7,209 nucleotides of DNA from Chloroflexota bacterium (GTDB lineage Bacteria; Chloroflexota; Anaerolineae; 4572-78). The stretch is taken from NCBI GenBank assembly GCA_024278015.1, contig JAJRUC010000526.1, forward strand, positions 1-7,209, given 5' to 3'. Shown piece by piece: positions 5,296-7,209 of this stretch. The translations under genes and the position numbers were made by a program. The notes beneath the pieces are model-generated. The model was not told the DNA's origin, did no database searches, and saw only the letters and a list, made by a program, of their open reading frames with translations. Within the stretch, counting starts at the first letter, position 1, and each line of letters begins with the position of its first letter.

Positions 5296-5970
5296 TCACG
5301 GAACACAAATGACATCTGTCACATAAACAGGGATATTGCCATCCGTATAACCATTCATTTCCGCCAACTGCTGTACGGTAATGCCGTGGCGGGTGGCAAT
5401 GGCAAACGCCGTATCCCACTCTTCCACAATATAGGTTCGCTTGCCGGGGCAAAAGTTAGGATTAGCGGTCGTAATGACCACCGTCTGCCCCGGTATAAGG
5501 GTGGCCGTGCCAAAACGAGCCAGCAAGGCAATCGTCGTACCGTTGTTCAGCGCCAGGCTGTACAACGTATCCTGCGGCTGCACGACGTGATCGGTGAAAA
5601 TGTATTTTTCTCCAATACCGCCAGTGCCGGGCGATGTCTCGGCAGCGGCTTCCGGTTGGGCTTCGGGTACGGCCGTAGGCGTCGCTTCCAGTGTGACTTC
5701 AGTTTCCTCTGTCACGACCGTTTCCGTGACCGGTTGCTCGGCCGGCGCCTCTTCGGCTGCCACAGGAATATCCGGCTGGATGATTGGCCGGTTATTGGGG
5801 TCAACCTCCAGCGTCACAAATTCGCCGTTAACATTCACCGTTCTTTCGCTGGGGGCTGGACGTCTGTTCACTACCATAATCGCCATAAAGACGCCCACTG
5901 CCAAAATGACAGCCATAATTATCATCAATATAACCAGGCTCTTGTTCGTCTCATTAACATTACTGCTCAT
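5296..5970 (-). CDS. Membrane-anchored LysM-repeat protein
   Basis: This 224-residue protein has a short polar N-terminus, one transmembrane segment (about 11-34) followed by NRR, then a linker (about 38-120) rich in A, E, P, T and V. Two LysM-type modules follow, at about 127-167 (HVVQPQDTLYSLA, ending LIPGQTVVI) and about 178-223 (TYIVEEWDTAFAIATRHG, then VQQLAEMNG). LysM modules bind N-acetylglucosamine-containing glycans such as peptidoglycan, so the protein probably tethers the membrane to the cell wall or senses it. No enzymatic domain is present. C174, before the second module, and C222, near the end, may form a disulfide clamping the second module. The start is supported by AAAAGGGG 7 nt before the ATG. 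It is the first gene of the minus-strand run and is divergent from the dGTPase gene. One ACGGCCGT copy lies in the linker, encoding T-A-V. Confidence 0.88.
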   Translation of the reverse strand: MSSNVNETNKSLVILMIIMAVILAVGVFMAIMVVNRRPAPSERTVNVNGEFVTLEVDPNNRPIIQPDIPVAAEEAPAEQPVTETVVTEETEVTLEATPTAVPEAQPEAAAETSPGTGGIGEKYIFTDHVVQPQDTLYSLALNNGTTIALLARFGTATLIPGQTVVITTANPNFCPGKRTYIVEEWDTAFAIATRHGITVQQLAEMNGYTDGNIPVYVTDVICVP

Positions 5971-6132
5971 CAGATTACCCCTTTTGGTAATTTATTGAGG
6001 TTCAAACTAGAAATTGATAATAATCAGACCACCATTCCTACCGTTTATGTTACACTTGTCATAAAGCAATAGCAAGTCAGTAAACGCAAATAATACGCTA
6101 AACGTCATTCCCAATAATTCAAGGAGCGCAAT
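5971..6132. promoter_or_regulatory. Divergent intergenic region between the LysM gene and dgt
   Basis: This 162-bp AT-rich gap must hold start signals for both directions, but I found no convincing -35/-10 pair on either strand. At its left end, TTACC (minus strand, 5990-5986) and GGTAA (5979-5975) form a 5-bp stem around AAAAGG. That stem encloses most of the LysM Shine-Dalgarno and might modulate its translation. At the right end, AAGGAG (6121-6126) lies 6 nt before the dgt ATG. Confidence 0.5.
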
Positions 6133-7209
6133 ATGATTTATTTTCGAGAGAAACTGGAAGAGATAGAACAAACAAATCTGGCTCCATACGGCCTGAAAAG
6201 CAGCCAGTCCAAAGGGCGCGTCTACCCGGAACCCGAATCCAAAACCCGCACCGCCTTCGAGCGGGATCGGGACCGCATCATTCACACCACCGCCTTTCGC
6301 CGCCTGGAATACAAAACCCAGGTCTTTGTCTATTATGAAGGGGATCATTACCGCACCCGCCTGACTCATACGTTGGAAGTTGCCCAACTGGGCCGATCCA
6401 TGGCCCGCGGCCTGGGCTGCAATGAAGCCCTGACGGAAGCCATCTGCCTGGCCCACGATTTAGGCCATCCTCCATTCGGCCACGCCGGTGAACACGCCCT
6501 TAATATGCTCATGGCGGATTATGGCGGCTTTAACCACAATACCCAAAGTTTCCGCGTGGTCACAGAACTGGAAACACGCTACCCCGATTTTCCCGGCCTC
6601 AATCTGACCTTTGAAACCCGCGAAGGCATGATTAAACATGAGACCGACTACGACAAAAGCGACGCGGCCGGTTACGATCCGGAAAAGCGCGGCTCACTGG
6701 AGGCGCAAATTTCCAATCTGGCCGATGAAATAGCTTACGACGCGCATGATTTGGATGACGGTTTGCGCGCCGGCATGTTTGATTTAGCAGAGCTGGATGA
6801 ATTAACGTTGTGGCAGGAATTACAGGAAAGTGTGGGCTGGTCAGGCGGGGCGCATTTACCGCACATCGTCCGGCACGAGATTATCCGGGAACTTATCGGC
6901 CTGTCGGTCACAGATGTCTTGATGAATACTTCGCTAAAGTTGACGGAACATCAGATTCAAAGCCCGGAAGAAGTACAACTGTTTCCGCAAAATCTGGTGG
7001 GCTATTCTGCCGGGTTTGCCCCCAAAGTACGGCAGTTAAAGAAGTTCCTGCTGGATCGTATGTACCGGAATTACCGGCTGGTGCGGATGCAAACCAAAGC
7101 GGAACGGTTCATTACAGAATTATTTAACGCTTACGTGGCTGAACCCACCATGCTGCCCACAGATACCTACCGTCATCTGGAGAATGCCCCCCTGCACCGG
7201 GTCGTAACA
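6133..7209 (+). CDS. dgt: dGTP triphosphohydrolase-like protein (HD superfamily), 3' end outside the window
   Basis: The first 359 codons are present and the frame is open to the right edge. The product belongs to the dGTPase family, which splits dGTP (often other dNTPs too) into the deoxynucleoside and triphosphate, limiting dNTP pools in the cytoplasm. The family core is complete: RTAFERDRDRIIHTTAFRRL (39-58), K61-T62-Q63-V64-F65, then RTRLTHTLEVAQ with metal ligand H79. H108-D109 lie in AHDLGHPPFGHAGE and D198 in LADEIAYDAHDLDD, completing the HD metal site. The length suggests only a short tail is missing, as in the shorter 'dGTPase-like' subgroup. ATG 6133 is supported by AAGGAG with a 6-nt spacer. 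It contains no ACGGCCGT octamer, unlike four of the genes on its left. Confidence 0.93.
   Translation, partial: MIYFREKLEEIEQTNLAPYGLKSSQSKGRVYPEPESKTRTAFERDRDRIIHTTAFRRLEYKTQVFVYYEGDHYRTRLTHTLEVAQLGRSMARGLGCNEALTEAICLAHDLGHPPFGHAGEHALNMLMADYGGFNHNTQSFRVVTELETRYPDFPGLNLTFETREGMIKHETDYDKSDAAGYDPEKRGSLEAQISNLADEIAYDAHDLDDGLRAGMFDLAELDELTLWQELQESVGWSGGAHLPHIVRHEIIRELIGLSVTDVLMNTSLKLTEHQIQSPEEVQLFPQNLVGYSAGFAPKVRQLKKFLLDRMYRNYRLVRMQTKAERFITELFNAYVAEPTMLPTDTYRHLENAPLHRVVT

Larger units (their letters stand above)
1297..5676. repeat. Dispersed octameric palindrome ACGGCCGT, 11 exact copies
   Basis: Exact copies start at 1297, 1552, 2842, 2914, 3009, 4157, 4514, 4535, 4741, 5149 and 5669. With roughly balanced base composition, well under one copy is expected in 7.2 kb. 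All are within coding sequence: two in pgk, three in the lipoprotein gene, five in the M24 gene, one in the LysM gene. They are read as T-A-V (six), x-G-R (four) and R-P (one), so the DNA word rather than a peptide is shared. Near matches keeping CGGCCG occur at 371, 775, 1081, 1667 and 3224. The PBP fragment, crcB, the DUF190 gene and dgt have none. Confidence 0.85.

Noticed and set aside
5386..6072. Plus-strand open frame of 228 codons antisense to the LysM gene
   Set aside because: The translation is basic and low in recognisable structure, with no family motif. The minus-strand frame has a clear membrane segment, two LysM modules and a good ribosome binding site.
6007..6475. Minus-strand open frames opposite the start of dgt
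   Set aside because: The dgt frame contains the complete HD-domain motifs. The antisense products show no family signature.

Overview
The window looks like chromosomal DNA of a moderately GC-rich bacterium, most likely a member of the Chloroflexota (Anaerolineae-like). This placement is inferred from the protein style: a C-terminal tail typical of Chloroflexota class A penicillin-binding proteins, a proline/threonine-linked LysM membrane protein, a lipoprotein with a lipobox, and a DUF190-CrcB pair. It is also inferred from intergenic gaps filled with several kinds of short degenerate repeats. No rRNA, tRNA, CRISPR array, insertion sequence or phage gene was seen.

Layout. At the left edge (2-616, +) is the 3' end of a probable penicillin-binding protein gene. 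It converges on pgk, and an imperfect hairpin covering both stop codons separates them. From 660 to 5970 six genes all lie on the minus strand. In transcription order they are: a LysM membrane protein (5970-5296), an M24 'pita-bread' hydrolase with a changed metal site (5193-3883), a lipoprotein with two copies of one domain (3876-2839), the fluoride channel gene crcB with a TTG start (2788-2405), a DUF190 PII-like protein (2333-1992), and phosphoglycerate kinase pgk (1874-660). At 6133-7209, divergent from this run, is the start of a dGTP triphosphohydrolase gene (HD superfamily) cut by the right edge.

How the genes fit together. The M24 hydrolase and the lipoprotein are 6 bp apart and almost surely co-transcribed. 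CrcB and DUF190 are a recurrent pair linked to fluoride export. pgk is a glycolytic gene without its common partners gap and tpi in view. PBP, LysM protein and lipoprotein are cell-envelope functions. The run is probably one or a few transcripts rather than one functional pathway.

Most unusual signal. The 8-bp palindrome ACGGCCGT occurs 11 times exactly between 1297 and 5676, where a fraction of one copy is expected by chance. All copies are inside coding regions, in four different genes and in all three reading frames, so a DNA-level cause is likely rather than a peptide motif. It resembles in kind, but not in sequence, the HIP1 element (GCGATCGC) of cyanobacteria. A second theme is that most intergenic gaps carry their own repeat or inverted repeat, including a 51-bp two-hairpin palindromic element between crcB and the DUF190 gene.
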